The notes beneath the pieces were generated by a model. The model was given only the letters and a program-made list of their open reading frames with translations, was not told where the DNA came from and searched no databases. From Vibrio sp. HI00D65 (GTDB lineage: Bacteria > Pseudomonadota > Gammaproteobacteria > Enterobacterales > Vibrionaceae), in NCBI RefSeq assembly GCF_001635455.1, contig NZ_LWEH01000613.1, positions 62,001 to 126,000 of the forward strand: 64,000 bases of DNA, in the 5' to 3' direction. Every line of letters begins with the position of its first letter. The stretch's first letter is position 1. Below are positions 1 to 8,196 of the stretch, piece after piece. A program made the translations under genes and the position numbers.

Positions 1-259
1 CTCGCTCGGTCTGTTGTGTTTTTGGTTGCTCTTGGCTTGGCATAGCCGAGGCGCTTTGGTCGTCAACGGGTTTCGATGGCTCGAATTTAGATGCGGGTGC
101 TGAGGCTTGAACATCCGGAAGCTCAAGAGACTTAGCGCCCTTGCCTGTCGGTGTATCACTAAAATGAAGTACGCCATCTTCATCTACCCAGGTATAGACC
201 GTTTGAGCAGAGCATGAGAATGCGACTGTTAACCCGAACAGGAACAGTATTTTTTTCAT
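1..259 (-). CDS. DUF4124 domain protein, 3' end cut by window edge
   Basis: Reading leftwards from an ATG at 259, the protein begins with a signal peptide (Lys-Lys, then a hydrophobic stretch and a Ser-Ala cleavage-like site) followed by a VYTWVDEDGVLHFSDTP segment. This aromatic, W-D-E-G-x-x-H-F-S-D pattern is the signature of DUF4124, a short periplasmic domain of unknown function. A Ser/Pro/Gln-rich tail follows and runs off the window. The start has an AAAGGGG ribosome site just upstream. It lies downstream of glnA on the same strand; in vibrios such a gene commonly sits between glnA and the ntrB-ntrC sensor/regulator pair, so those are probably just outside. Function unknown. Confidence 0.8.
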   Translation of the reverse strand, partial: MKKILFLFGLTVAFSCSAQTVYTWVDEDGVLHFSDTPTGKGAKSLELPDVQASAPASKFEPSKPVDDQSASAMPSQEQPKTQQTER

Positions 260-402
260 ATGGTTGGCCCCTTTCATCGTTAGGTGATTTCACGTTTGGC
301 GTTGGTTTATTATTGATTTTATTCTATTTAGCTCGACAGCCTCTGAGGGCTTTTGTCTATTATTTAAGGCATGTTATGAAGAAGGAGAGGTTGGGAGAAT
401 AT

Positions 403-430
403 AAAAAAGGCCCGCCTGCGAGGCGAGCCT
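403..430 (-). terminator. Intrinsic terminator after glnA
   Basis: A GC-rich stem (AGGCTCGCC / GGCGGGCCT on the minus strand) is followed by a run of T. It lies about 55 bases past the glnA stop codon and separates glnA from the DUF4124 gene. Confidence 0.75.
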
Positions 431-486
431 AATATTTAGTCAGCGATTCTTACATGATTGCAGTAAGAAAGCTTATCTAGCAGAGA

Positions 487-1896
487 TTAAACAGAGTAGT
501 ACAGTTCGAACTCAAGTGGGTGAGTTGTCATGTTTACTTTCTCTACATCTTGAGACTTAAGGTCGATGTAAGAGTCGATGAAGTCGTCAGAGAATACACC
601 GCCAGCTGTTAGGAACTCACGGTCAGCGTCTAGACATTCTAGAGCTTCTTTTAGTGAGTAAGCTACAGTTGGGATTTCTGCCGCTTCTTCAGCTGGTAGG
701 TCGTATAGATCTTTATCCATAGCTTCGCCTGGGTGGATCTTGTTCTTAATACCGTCAAGACCAGCCATTAGCATTGCTGAGTAGCATAGGTATGGGTTAG
801 CTGCTGGGTCACCAAAACGTAGCTCGATACGACGTGCTTTAGGGCTTGGTACCACTGGGATACGGATAGAAGCAGAACGGTTACGTGCAGAGTAAGCAAG
901 CATAACTGGAGCTTCGAAGCCTGGTACAAGACGCTTGTACGAGTTAGTAGATGGGTTAGCAAACGCGTTGATTGCACGAGCGTGCTTGATTACACCACCG
1001 ATGTAGTAAAGTGCCATTTCAGATAAGCCGCCGTACTTATCACCAGCAAACAGGTTAACGCCATCTTTTGCTAGAGATTGGTGAACGTGCATACCAGAAC
1101 CGTTATCACCAACTAGTGGCTTAGGCATGAATGTCGCTGTTTTACCAAATGCGTGAGCAACGTTGTGTACAACGTACTTGTAGATTTGAGTTTCGTCAGC
1201 TTTCGTTGTTAGCGTGTTGAAGCGAGTTGCGATTTCGTTTTGACCCGCAGTTGCTACTTCGTGGTGGTGCGCTTCTACAACTAGGCCCATCTCTTCCATT
1301 ACTAGACACATTGCTGAACGGATGTCTTGAGATGAATCAACTGGAGCTACTGGGAAGTAACCGCCTTTAACGCCCGGACGGTGACCTTTGTTACCGCCTT
1401 CTATGTCGGAACCTGTGTTCCATGCTGCTTCGATGTCGTCGATCTTGAAGAAAGAGCCTGACATGTCAGTTGAAAATTTAACGTCATCAAATAGGAAGAA
1501 CTCTGGCTCAGGACCGATTAGAACTGTGTCTGCGATACCTGTAGAGCGCATGTACTCTTCAGAACGTTTTGCGATTGAGCGTGGGTCACGGTCGTAGCCT
1601 TGCATAGTTGCAGGCTCTAGAATGTCACAACGGATGTTTAGCGTTGCGTCTTCTGTGAATGGGTCTAGAACAGCAGATGATGCGTCTGGCATCATTACCA
1701 TGTCAGATTCGTTGATGCCTTTCCAACCAGCTACTGAAGAGCCGTCGAACATTTTACCTTCTTCGAAGAAGTCTGCGTCAACTTGGTGAGAAGGAATAGA
1801 GATATGCTGCTCTTTACCTTTAGTATCTGTAAAGCGTAGGTCTACAAATTTAACTTCGTTCTCTTGGATCAGCGATAGTACGTTTTCTACTGACAT
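487..1896 (-). CDS. glnA: Glutamine synthetase, type I (GlnA)
   Basis: Cytosolic dodecameric enzyme joining ammonia and glutamate to glutamine with ATP; the key step of nitrogen assimilation. The 469 residues equal the E. coli length. Visible family motifs are the N-terminal beta-grasp region (VKFVDLRFTD, MFDGSSVAGW), the catalytic NGSGMHVHQS and NPSTNSYKRLVPG segments, and the RIELRFGDPAANPYL block. The segment MDKDLYDLP near residue 398 holds the tyrosine that the adenylyltransferase GlnE modifies in type I-beta enzymes, so covalent control is expected. The ATG has a strong GGAGG site. Upstream lie a sigma-54 promoter and NtrC-like sites, consistent with control by nitrogen status. Confidence 0.98.
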   Translation of the reverse strand: MSVENVLSLIQENEVKFVDLRFTDTKGKEQHISIPSHQVDADFFEEGKMFDGSSVAGWKGINESDMVMMPDASSAVLDPFTEDATLNIRCDILEPATMQGYDRDPRSIAKRSEEYMRSTGIADTVLIGPEPEFFLFDDVKFSTDMSGSFFKIDDIEAAWNTGSDIEGGNKGHRPGVKGGYFPVAPVDSSQDIRSAMCLVMEEMGLVVEAHHHEVATAGQNEIATRFNTLTTKADETQIYKYVVHNVAHAFGKTATFMPKPLVGDNGSGMHVHQSLAKDGVNLFAGDKYGGLSEMALYYIGGVIKHARAINAFANPSTNSYKRLVPGFEAPVMLAYSARNRSASIRIPVVPSPKARRIELRFGDPAANPYLCYSAMLMAGLDGIKNKIHPGEAMDKDLYDLPAEEAAEIPTVAYSLKEALECLDADREFLTAGGVFSDDFIDSYIDLKSQDVEKVNMTTHPLEFELYYSV

Positions 1897-2000
1897 CTTG
1901 GATAACCTCCAGTGTTATTAATTTGGTATTAGCTCGATTCGGTTGAAACTAGCATTGATTAATGTCTGACAAGTGCATTAATCGATGCTGATTTAACTGT

Positions 2001-2016
2001 TGCCAAAAGCGTGCCA
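2001..2016 (-). promoter_or_regulatory. Sigma-54 promoter of glnA
   Basis: On the minus strand the sequence TGGCACGCTTTTGGCA has the GG and GC dinucleotides exactly 10 bases apart and differs from the TGGCACG-N4-TTGCA consensus at one position in the -12 element. It would start transcription near 1990, leaving a leader of about 95 bases before glnA. The upstream NtrC-like sites support it. Confidence 0.85.
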
Positions 2017-2079
2017 AAAAAATTATTCCATTAATTTCAATGTTTTACTTGTTTTTTCTGTTTCGCCCGCCTCTAGTTA

Positions 2080-2139
2080 TGCACCAAAATGATCTTTGAT
2101 TGCACTATATTGGTGCATTTGTTTTTCAATGCACCAATA
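2080..2139. promoter_or_regulatory. NtrC enhancer sites upstream of glnA
   Basis: The 17-base TGCACTATATTGGTGCA at 2101-2117 fits the NtrC site pattern TGCAC-N5-TGGTGCA. Single TGCACCA half-sites flank it at 2080 and 2130. The arms TATTGGTGCAT (2108-2118) and ATGCACCAATA (2129-2139) also form a perfect 11-base inverted repeat. The block sits about 65-120 bases upstream of the sigma-54 promoter, normal enhancer spacing. It lies in the spacer shared with divergent typA. Confidence 0.8.
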
Positions 2140-2459
2140 TGAGACAAAAGCGAACACCATTCAGCAATGAATTGCAGACATTGTCAATCCACTTTTGTTA
2201 TTTAGCCGGAGTTTTGGCGAGTTACTCGCGTACGAGACTTTTTAGAATCCTACAGATTTTGCTAGCCAACACTGTACTGAATCAAAGTTAAGCTAATGTG
2301 AATCGCTAACTAAGAAAAAAGCCTTGGTTCAGATCACATATTTCTGGGTTTTTGTCTAGAATCTGGTATATTATTGACCGTTTTTTTAATCAAGCTAGTG
2401 GCATTTCCTCTATTTTCAGAGGTCATTTGCGGCTACTTTTATGAGTGAATCGAGAATCC

Positions 2460-4295
2460 ATGTCTACTCCACAGATTGATAAGTTAAGAAATATCGCGAT
2501 CATCGCGCACGTTGACCACGGTAAAACGACTTTGGTTGATAAACTGCTACAACAGTCAGGCACTCTTGAGTCTCGTGGTGAAGCTGAAGAGCGTGTCATG
2601 GATTCGAATGACATCGAAAAAGAGCGTGGCATTACCATTCTTGCTAAGAACACAGCAATCAACTGGAATGATTACCGCATCAACATCGTAGATACCCCGG
2701 GACACGCGGACTTCGGTGGTGAAGTTGAGCGTATCATGTCTATGGTTGACTCTGTTCTACTGATCGTTGACGCAGTTGACGGCCCAATGCCTCAAACACG
2801 TTTCGTAACGCAAAAAGCATTCGCACACGGTCTTAAGCCAATCGTTGTAATCAACAAGATTGACCGCCCAGGCGCTCGCCCTGATTGGGTTATGGATCAA
2901 GTATTCGACCTTTTCGACAACCTAGGTGCGACTGATGAGCAACTAGACTTCACAGTTGTTTACGCTTCAGCTCTAAACGGTTGGGCAACAATGACTGAAG
3001 GTGAAACTGGTACGGACATGGAACCACTGTTCCAAGCTGTTGTAGATACAGTAGACGCACCAGCTGTTGACCTTGACGGTCCACTACAAATGCAAGTTTC
3101 TCAACTAGATTACAGCTCTTACGTAGGTGTTATCGGTGTTGCACGTGTTACTCGTGGTTCTGTTAAGCCAAACCAACAAGTATCTATCATCGGCGCTGAC
3201 GGTAATAAGCGTAACGGTAAAGTAGGTACTGTACTAGGTTACCTAGGCCTTGACCGTCATGAAGTTGAACAAGCGAATGCTGGTGACATCATTGCAATTA
3301 CAGGTCTTGGCGAGCTTAAAATCTCTGACACTATCTGTGACGTGAACAACGTTGAAGCGATGACTCCGCTTTCTGTTGATGAACCAACAGTAACAATGAC
3401 GTTCCAAGTAAACACTTCTCCGTTCGCGGGTAAAGAAGGTAAGTTCGTTACCTCACGTAACATCCTTGAGCGTCTAGAGAAAGAACTAGTACACAACGTA
3501 GCATTACGTGTTGAACAAACAGATGATCCAGACCGTTTCCGTGTATCTGGTCGTGGTGAGCTTCACCTTTCTATCCTGATCGAGAACATGCGTCGTGAAG
3601 GCTTCGAGCTAGCAGTATCTCGTCCAGAAGTAATCATCAAGAAAGATGAAGATGGCAACCTAACAGAACCGTTTGAAACTGTGACTATCGACGTGCTTGA
3701 AGAGCACCAAGGTGGCATCATGGAAAACATCGGTCTACGTAAAGGTGAGCTAACTGATATGTCTCCAGATGGCAAAGGCCGTGTTCGTATGGACTTCATG
3801 ATGCCTTCTCGTGGTCTTATCGGTTTCCAAACTGAGTTCCTAACGCTGACGTCTGGTTCTGGTCTTCTTTACCACACGTTCGATCACTACGGTCCACATA
3901 AAGGTGGCGTAATTGGTCAACGTAACAACGGTGTTCTAATCTCGAACGCAACAGGTAAAGCTCTGACTTACGCACTATTCAACCTACAAGAACGTGGTCG
4001 TCTATTCGCTGAGCACGCGGACGAAGTATACGAAGGTCAAATCATCGGTATTCACAACCGTTCAAACGACCTGACAGTAAACTGTCTGAAAGGTAAGCAG
4101 CTAACGAACGTTCGTGCATCTGGTACTGATGAAGCACAGGTTCTTTCGCCACCTATCCGTCACACTCTAGAGCAAGCTCTTGAGTTCATCGACGAAGACG
4201 AACTAGTAGAAGTAACGCCAGAAAACATTCGTATCCGTAAGAAGCTTCTTACTGAAAATGAACGTAAGCGTGCAGCACGTCCAGCTAAAGCTTAA
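2460..4295 (+). CDS. typA: Translational GTPase TypA/BipA
   Basis: Ribosome-binding GTPase of the EF-G/LepA family, needed for 50S assembly at low temperature and for stress adaptation. The 611 residues match the family. The G motifs are present: AHVDHGKTT (residues 16-24), RGITI, DTPGHADFGGEVERI and NKID; domains 2, III, V and the C-terminal TypA-specific domain follow, the last containing SNATGKALTYALFNLQERG. An in-frame GTG lies five codons upstream, but the ATG giving MSTPQIDKLRNIAIIAH matches homologues, so I chose it. It diverges from glnA, as in E. coli, and is followed by a clear terminator. Confidence 0.97.
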   Translation: MSTPQIDKLRNIAIIAHVDHGKTTLVDKLLQQSGTLESRGEAEERVMDSNDIEKERGITILAKNTAINWNDYRINIVDTPGHADFGGEVERIMSMVDSVLLIVDAVDGPMPQTRFVTQKAFAHGLKPIVVINKIDRPGARPDWVMDQVFDLFDNLGATDEQLDFTVVYASALNGWATMTEGETGTDMEPLFQAVVDTVDAPAVDLDGPLQMQVSQLDYSSYVGVIGVARVTRGSVKPNQQVSIIGADGNKRNGKVGTVLGYLGLDRHEVEQANAGDIIAITGLGELKISDTICDVNNVEAMTPLSVDEPTVTMTFQVNTSPFAGKEGKFVTSRNILERLEKELVHNVALRVEQTDDPDRFRVSGRGELHLSILIENMRREGFELAVSRPEVIIKKDEDGNLTEPFETVTIDVLEEHQGGIMENIGLRKGELTDMSPDGKGRVRMDFMMPSRGLIGFQTEFLTLTSGSGLLYHTFDHYGPHKGGVIGQRNNGVLISNATGKALTYALFNLQERGRLFAEHADEVYEGQIIGIHNRSNDLTVNCLKGKQLTNVRASGTDEAQVLSPPIRHTLEQALEFIDEDELVEVTPENIRIRKKLLTENERKRAARPAKA

Positions 4296-4330
4296 TTGCT
4301 CGCTGACTAGCTTCTAGCTAAGTAAATAAG

Positions 4331-4366
4331 AAAGCCCTGAGTAGCCTAGCTGCTCAGGGTTTTTGC
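4331..4366 (+). terminator. Intrinsic terminator after typA
   Basis: Stem CCCTGAGTAGC / GCTGCTCAGGG with a 3-base loop, followed by TTTTTG; 40 bases after the typA stop. Confidence 0.85.
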
Positions 4367-4379
4367 TTTTTAGTTAGCT

Positions 4380-4534
4380 AAGATATGAGTACACGAGATG
4401 CAGGATACGAAGAGCGTGTTTAGACTGGAGATCGCAACATACTAAGAGGGTCAGTACCTTCGTTGCCTGTCTTTTTTATCCATTTCCTATCATCGAGTCG
4501 TCATTCCAGAATCGAGGAACGAGATGTCAGGAAT
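4380..4534. repeat. Dispersed intergenic repeat sequences
   Basis: Two repeat-like units lie between typA and the ATPase gene. One (about 4388-4421) carries ACGAGATGC and ACGAAGAGCG blocks that also occur, slightly rearranged, at 41474-41490. The other (about 4498-4537) is an imperfect inverted repeat with GTCATTCC and GGAATC arms. Both look like the short palindromic intergenic repeats common in Vibrio chromosomes. No gene is seen here. Confidence 0.5.
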
Positions 4535-5065
4535 CTAGCTTTTGATTCCTAGGTGGCTTTCAACGAACTGCACTCGCTCATCTACCGACATAAACGGCAC
4601 TTCAACTACCTCATACCCAAGCTCTTGATAGACGTTGACCAGCGCGTGGTGAATCTCTAACGCTTCTTCAAATGGGTAAGGGCGCACTTCATCTTGAACA
4701 TAGATCGAAACCTCGGGGCGGCAGAACAACACTTGAGGGTGGTAACCTTGACTTGCATCTCGATAGGCCGCATCGATCTCTAAGTTAGCCTGAGCCAAAT
4801 AGCCACAGATGTCGGGAATAGCGCGATCGAGAAAGGCAATCGGATGTTGATTGGCTTGGTCTTTTTGCTTGTTCATCACATCTAAACAAAGCTCAGCAAA
4901 GCCAGCAAGGTCTACCCAAGGTAAGATACCGTATTCAAGCTGACTTTGCTGTTCTATTAATTGACGAGAGGACTCTGCGAAGGTGGGATAACCCGTATCA
5001 GCCAAGGCATTAATCAGAGTGGTTTTTCCGGCGCCGGGGCCGCCAGTTATAATAATTGGATTCAT
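4535..5065 (-). CDS. Small P-loop ATPase (AAA_28-like)
   Basis: A 176-residue soluble protein with a Walker A motif GGPGAGKTT near residues 8-16, followed by FAESSRQLIEQQS and FLDRAIPDICGYL, the latter resembling a Walker B-like/catalytic region of small nucleoside-kinase-like AAA_28 proteins. Length and layout fit the predicted ATPase/kinase families found in many gammaproteobacteria. The substrate is not known. It starts at ATG 5065, 31 bases after the stop of the DUF2959 lipoprotein gene on the same strand, so the two may be co-transcribed; a functional link is only inference. Confidence 0.8.
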   Translation of the reverse strand: MNPIIITGGPGAGKTTLINALADTGYPTFAESSRQLIEQQSQLEYGILPWVDLAGFAELCLDVMNKQKDQANQHPIAFLDRAIPDICGYLAQANLEIDAAYRDASQGYHPQVLFCRPEVSIYVQDEVRPYPFEEALEIHHALVNVYQELGYEVVEVPFMSVDERVQFVESHLGIKS

Positions 5066-5096
5066 ACAGGCTTATCTTGTTTAGCCCTTTCAGGCG

Positions 5097-5738
5097 TTAT
5101 TTCTGATTTAGTTGAGCAAGGAACTTGTCCGACTCGGCAATCGCTGCATTCATCTGTTTGATCGCGTACGCGATGTCTTTCTCTAGACTCATAAACTCAC
5201 CTTGCAACGAGCCAACCGCACTCGCATTGAGGTTGTGCTTCAGATAAAGAGTATTGTCGCGAAGGGTATTGAGCACCGGCTCCATCTTCTTCTCTGCGCG
5301 CTTCATTGCTGACAGCATAGTTTGGTAAGACGATTTCGTTTCACGCAGCTTTTGCTCACTCGAACGACGTAGAGAGTCACTGGTGTAGAGGTCGAGCTCA
5401 GTTTGCCACTCTTCAAACAGCGCATCAGATACATCTTCAATCGCAGCGATTCGGTCAGTCAAATTTTGCGCTGCTTTTTCGCTGTCTTGGTATTTATCGT
5501 TTATCTTGTTGTACATGTCTTCTAGGTCGCCGCCACTGAAATTAGTCAGGCTGCTGAGTGCTTCAAGTGCGCTGGTAAATTCTTCCTGAGCATCCTGCTG
5601 CGACTCTTTGGCATCTTCTACTCTGTCGACCATGATGTCGCGTTTGTGATAACCCACTTGCTCCATTGCAGAGTAATAAGCGGATTGACATCCAGTAAGA
5701 GTAAAAATAGAGAGGACTATAACTATTAAATAAGGCAT
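5097..5738 (-). CDS. DUF2959 family lipoprotein
   Basis: The 213-residue protein opens with a short hydrophobic segment ending in LTGC, a lipoprotein signal-peptidase II box with the acylated Cys near residue 17. The rest is polar and largely helical, with heptad-like Leu spacing and many Glu/Lys/Gln, suggesting coiled coil. The YYSAMEQVGYHKRDIMVDRVEDAKESQQDAQEEF-type start (quoted in part: GYHKRDIMVDRV) is characteristic of DUF2959, a periplasmic or outer-membrane family of unknown function. It precedes the small ATPase gene by 31 bases on the same strand. Confidence 0.85.
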   Translation of the reverse strand: MPYLIVIVLSIFTLTGCQSAYYSAMEQVGYHKRDIMVDRVEDAKESQQDAQEEFTSALEALSSLTNFSGGDLEDMYNKINDKYQDSEKAAQNLTDRIAAIEDVSDALFEEWQTELDLYTSDSLRRSSEQKLRETKSSYQTMLSAMKRAEKKMEPVLNTLRDNTLYLKHNLNASAVGSLQGEFMSLEKDIAYAIKQMNAAIAESDKFLAQLNQK

Positions 5739-5760
5739 CCTTGTCTCCTATAGTTAACTA

Positions 5761-5801
5761 ATACCAATTGTAGTAAATCACTTGCTCTCTGTGATTGGTA
5801 T
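5761..5801. repeat. Short palindromic repeat (ATACCAAT arms)
   Basis: ATACCAAT (5761-5768) and ATTGGTAT (5794-5801) form an 8-base inverted repeat around an AGTAAATCA core. Sequences with this TACCAAT...ATTGGTA layout are frequent between genes in Vibrio and relatives. It lies between the DUF2959 gene and the divergent yihY gene. Confidence 0.5.
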
Positions 5802-5822
5802 AACGGATTATTAATTAGAACT

Positions 5823-6767
5823 ATGAACGAGTTACCAGGGAGTTACAAGTTGAAGATAACAAAGGTCGGCATACTTAGTATCCAGTATTTTCGCTACCTT
5901 TTAGCACGTATGACGCATGATCGAGTCAATGTGAATGCGGGCTATTTGGCGTACATTACCTTGCTTTCAATCGTACCCATGTTGACGGTTTTGCTCTCTA
6001 TCTTGTCATCATTTGCCGTATTCGCTGACATGGGGATCGTAATTCAAAACTTCATCATTACCAATTTTGTCCCTGCATCTGGGGATGCGGTGCATGGCGC
6101 TTTGTTAGAGTTTGTCGCTAACACGGGTAAAATGACGGCGGTTGGTGGTGCGTTCTTATTTATTGCCGCGCTAATGCTTATCTCTAACATCGATAAGAAC
6201 CTAAATTATATCTGGCGTGTCACTGAGAAGCGACGTGCCGTACTGTCGTTCTCGATGTACTGGATGGTGCTCACTCTCGGGCCAATCTTGGTTGGGGCGA
6301 GCATTGCAGCCACCTCATATGTGACATCATTAAGCTTGTTACAAAACGAAGTGGTATCTGGTGCCTTTAATACTCTGATTCGCAAACTCCCTCTGATTCT
6401 CTCTTTCTTTGCGTTTTTTGGTTTATACCTATTGGTACCTAATAAGAAAATCCATTTTTCTCATGCCGCGGCTGGCTCTTTGGTGGCGGCATTACTGTTC
6501 GAACTCAGTAAGAAAGGCTTCGCTGCTTACATCACTCAGTTCCCTTCATATCAGGTGATCTATGGCGCATTAGCGGCGATCCCGATTCTGTTTGTTTGGG
6601 TTTATTTATGTTGGTTGATCGTGCTGGTGGGTGCTGAGGTGACGGCTGCGCTCGGTGAGAAGGAAGAGTGGAGTGAGACGCAAAAAATAATGGTACACTC
6701 CACGGATAACGACAAAATCACAGAGCAAGGAAACAACAGTGATAGCACTGATTCAGAGAGTAAGTGA
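5823..6767 (+). CDS. YihY/BrkB family inner-membrane protein
   Basis: A 314-residue polytopic membrane protein of the YihY/virulence factor BrkB family. Hydrophobic segments include LAYITLLSIVPMLTVLLSIL, FLFIAALMLISN, LVAALLFELSKKGFAAY and the C-terminal IPILFVWVYLCWLIVLVGAEVTA; about six spans are expected. DRVNVNAGYLAY and SYQVIYGALAAIPI are family signatures. The early RNase BN assignment for this family was withdrawn, and the role is still unclear. The first ATG at 5823 is used; the hydrophilic C-terminal tail overlaps the dtd start by 29 bases, implying coupled expression in the conserved yihY-dtd-yiiD order also seen in E. coli. Confidence 0.9.
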   Translation: MNELPGSYKLKITKVGILSIQYFRYLLARMTHDRVNVNAGYLAYITLLSIVPMLTVLLSILSSFAVFADMGIVIQNFIITNFVPASGDAVHGALLEFVANTGKMTAVGGAFLFIAALMLISNIDKNLNYIWRVTEKRRAVLSFSMYWMVLTLGPILVGASIAATSYVTSLSLLQNEVVSGAFNTLIRKLPLILSFFAFFGLYLLVPNKKIHFSHAAAGSLVAALLFELSKKGFAAYITQFPSYQVIYGALAAIPILFVWVYLCWLIVLVGAEVTAALGEKEEWSETQKIMVHSTDNDKITEQGNNSDSTDSESK

Positions 6768-7173
6768 AGCTGCCGTCCGTGTTGATGGCGAAGTAGTTGG
6801 TGAGATTGAACAAGGCTTATTAGTACTATTAGGCGTAGAAAAAGGTGACGACGAAGCCAAAGCGAAGCGTTTGATGGAACGAGTGACGACTTATCGTGTC
6901 TTTGGAGATGAAGACGATAAAATGAACCTCAACGTGAAGCAGGTGAATGGCAAGGTGTTAGTGGTTTCTCAATTCACACTGCCAGCCGATACCAAAAAAG
7001 GCACACGAGCAGGCTTTTCTCGTGGCGCTCACCCAGAAGATGCCGAGCGTCTTTACAATTATTTTTCTGACCAATGTGAATCAGTGTTGCCAACGGAACG
7101 TGGCCGATTTGCAGCCGACATGAAAGTGTCTCTGGTTAATGATGGTCCAGTAACATTCTGGCTGCAGGTTTAA
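6739..7173 (+). CDS. dtd: D-aminoacyl-tRNA deacylase
   Basis: Cytosolic homodimeric enzyme that hydrolyses D-aminoacyl-tRNAs (and Gly-tRNA-Ala), protecting translation from D-amino acids. The 144 residues equal the usual length. The family motifs SQFTLPADTKKGTRAGF (catalytic cross-subunit Ser-Gln-x-Thr) and the C-terminal NDGPVTFWLQV (Gly-cis-Pro) are intact, as is the N-terminal MIALIQRVSEAAVRV. The start is GTG at 6739, preceded by AAGGAA, inside the end of the yihY gene; no better ATG exists. It is followed 16 bases later by the GNAT/thioesterase gene. Confidence 0.96.
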   Translation: MIALIQRVSEAAVRVDGEVVGEIEQGLLVLLGVEKGDDEAKAKRLMERVTTYRVFGDEDDKMNLNVKQVNGKVLVVSQFTLPADTKKGTRAGFSRGAHPEDAERLYNYFSDQCESVLPTERGRFAADMKVSLVNDGPVTFWLQV

Positions 7174-7189
7174 GCTTAAAGGAATAAGC

Positions 7190-8125
7190 ATGTTTAAACT
7201 CATAACTCCAACCACCGAAAATCAACTGAACAAGTATTATCATTTTCGTTGGCAGATGTTGCGTGAACCTTGGCGAATGCCGGTAGGTTCCGAGCGTGAC
7301 GAATACGATGGCATGAGTCACCATCGTATGATTGTGGATGGTCGAGGTCGTCCGATGGCGATTGGCCGTCTGTATATCACCCCAGATCTTGAAGGTCAGA
7401 TCCGCTATATGGCGGTAAAAAACTCTCGCCGTAGCAAAGGCATGGGTTCACTGATTTTGGTTGCATTAGAGTCGTTGGCTCGCCAAGAGGGCGCTAAGCG
7501 CTTGGTGTGTAACGCGCGTGAAGATGCTATCTCATTCTATGAAAAGAACAGCTTTGAGCGTCGTGGTGAGATTAACGACCAACGTGGCCCAGTTCGCCAC
7601 CAACAGATGGTGAAACATCTTGATCCAATGGCGGATGTTTTGCGCAAGCCTGAATGGTGTAATGAGCTTCAGCAGCGTTGGGAGCATCAGATCCCTATCA
7701 GCGACAAGATGGGTATCAAGATAAACCAGTACACAGGTTATCAGTTCGAGTGCAGTGCTCAGCTAAACCCAAATTTGAACCCACACAACACCATGTTCGC
7801 AGGCTCGGCTTTTACGCTAGCAACACTGACGGGTTGGGGTATGACATGGTTATTGATGAAAGAACGTGGTCTAACTGGCGACATTGTCTTAGCCGACAGT
7901 CATATTCGTTACCGTCATCCTGTGGAGCAAAACCCTGTCGCTTCAACTTCTTTAGATGGTATCAGTGGTGACTTAGATCGCCTCGCATCAGGAAGAAAGG
8001 CACGTATCATTATTCATGTGACCATCCACAGCGGTGATGCGGAAGCCGTAGAGTTTACCGGAACCTATATGATAATCCCTGACTACAAGAGGGTCCTGTC
8101 GAGTGACAGCAAGGTGAGCGAATAA
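7190..8125 (+). CDS. Bifunctional GNAT acetyltransferase / hotdog thioesterase (YiiD-like)
   Basis: A 311-residue two-domain protein. Residues about 1-140 form a GNAT fold with an acetyl-CoA-binding segment VKNSRRSKGMGSLIL (R-x-x-G-x-G/S pattern) and ISFYEKNSFERRGE. Residues about 160-305 form a YiiD_C-type hotdog thioesterase with NLNPHNTMFAGSAFTLATLTGWG and DSHIRYRHPV. E. coli YiiD has the same fusion and the same neighbours (yihY-dtd-yiiD). The natural substrates of both domains are uncertain; a role in fatty-acid supply has been proposed for the E. coli protein. A GGAAT site precedes the ATG. Confidence 0.88.
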   Translation: MFKLITPTTENQLNKYYHFRWQMLREPWRMPVGSERDEYDGMSHHRMIVDGRGRPMAIGRLYITPDLEGQIRYMAVKNSRRSKGMGSLILVALESLARQEGAKRLVCNAREDAISFYEKNSFERRGEINDQRGPVRHQQMVKHLDPMADVLRKPEWCNELQQRWEHQIPISDKMGIKINQYTGYQFECSAQLNPNLNPHNTMFAGSAFTLATLTGWGMTWLLMKERGLTGDIVLADSHIRYRHPVEQNPVASTSLDGISGDLDRLASGRKARIIIHVTIHSGDAEAVEFTGTYMIIPDYKRVLSSDSKVSE

Positions 8126-8164
8126 CTCCACGCTCGCTTGATGATAGATTGAGTTATGGATTGA

Positions 8165-8196
8165 AAGCGCTACTCCTCTGAAGTGGCGCTTTTTTG
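8165..8196 (+). terminator. Terminator after the GNAT/thioesterase gene
   Basis: AAGCGCTAC / GTGGCGCTT form a 9-base stem followed by TTTTTTG. It overlaps the 3' end of the convergent AsmA-like gene, whose stop codon lies in the stem. Confidence 0.75.

Noticed and set aside
214..432. 72-codon plus-strand open frame over the DUF4124 start and glnA terminator
   Set aside because: It overlaps the start of the DUF4124 gene in antisense and runs through a terminator hairpin; no family features.
2100..2291. 63-codon open frame upstream of typA
   Set aside because: It lies over the NtrC sites and has no ribosome site; the regulatory reading explains the region better.
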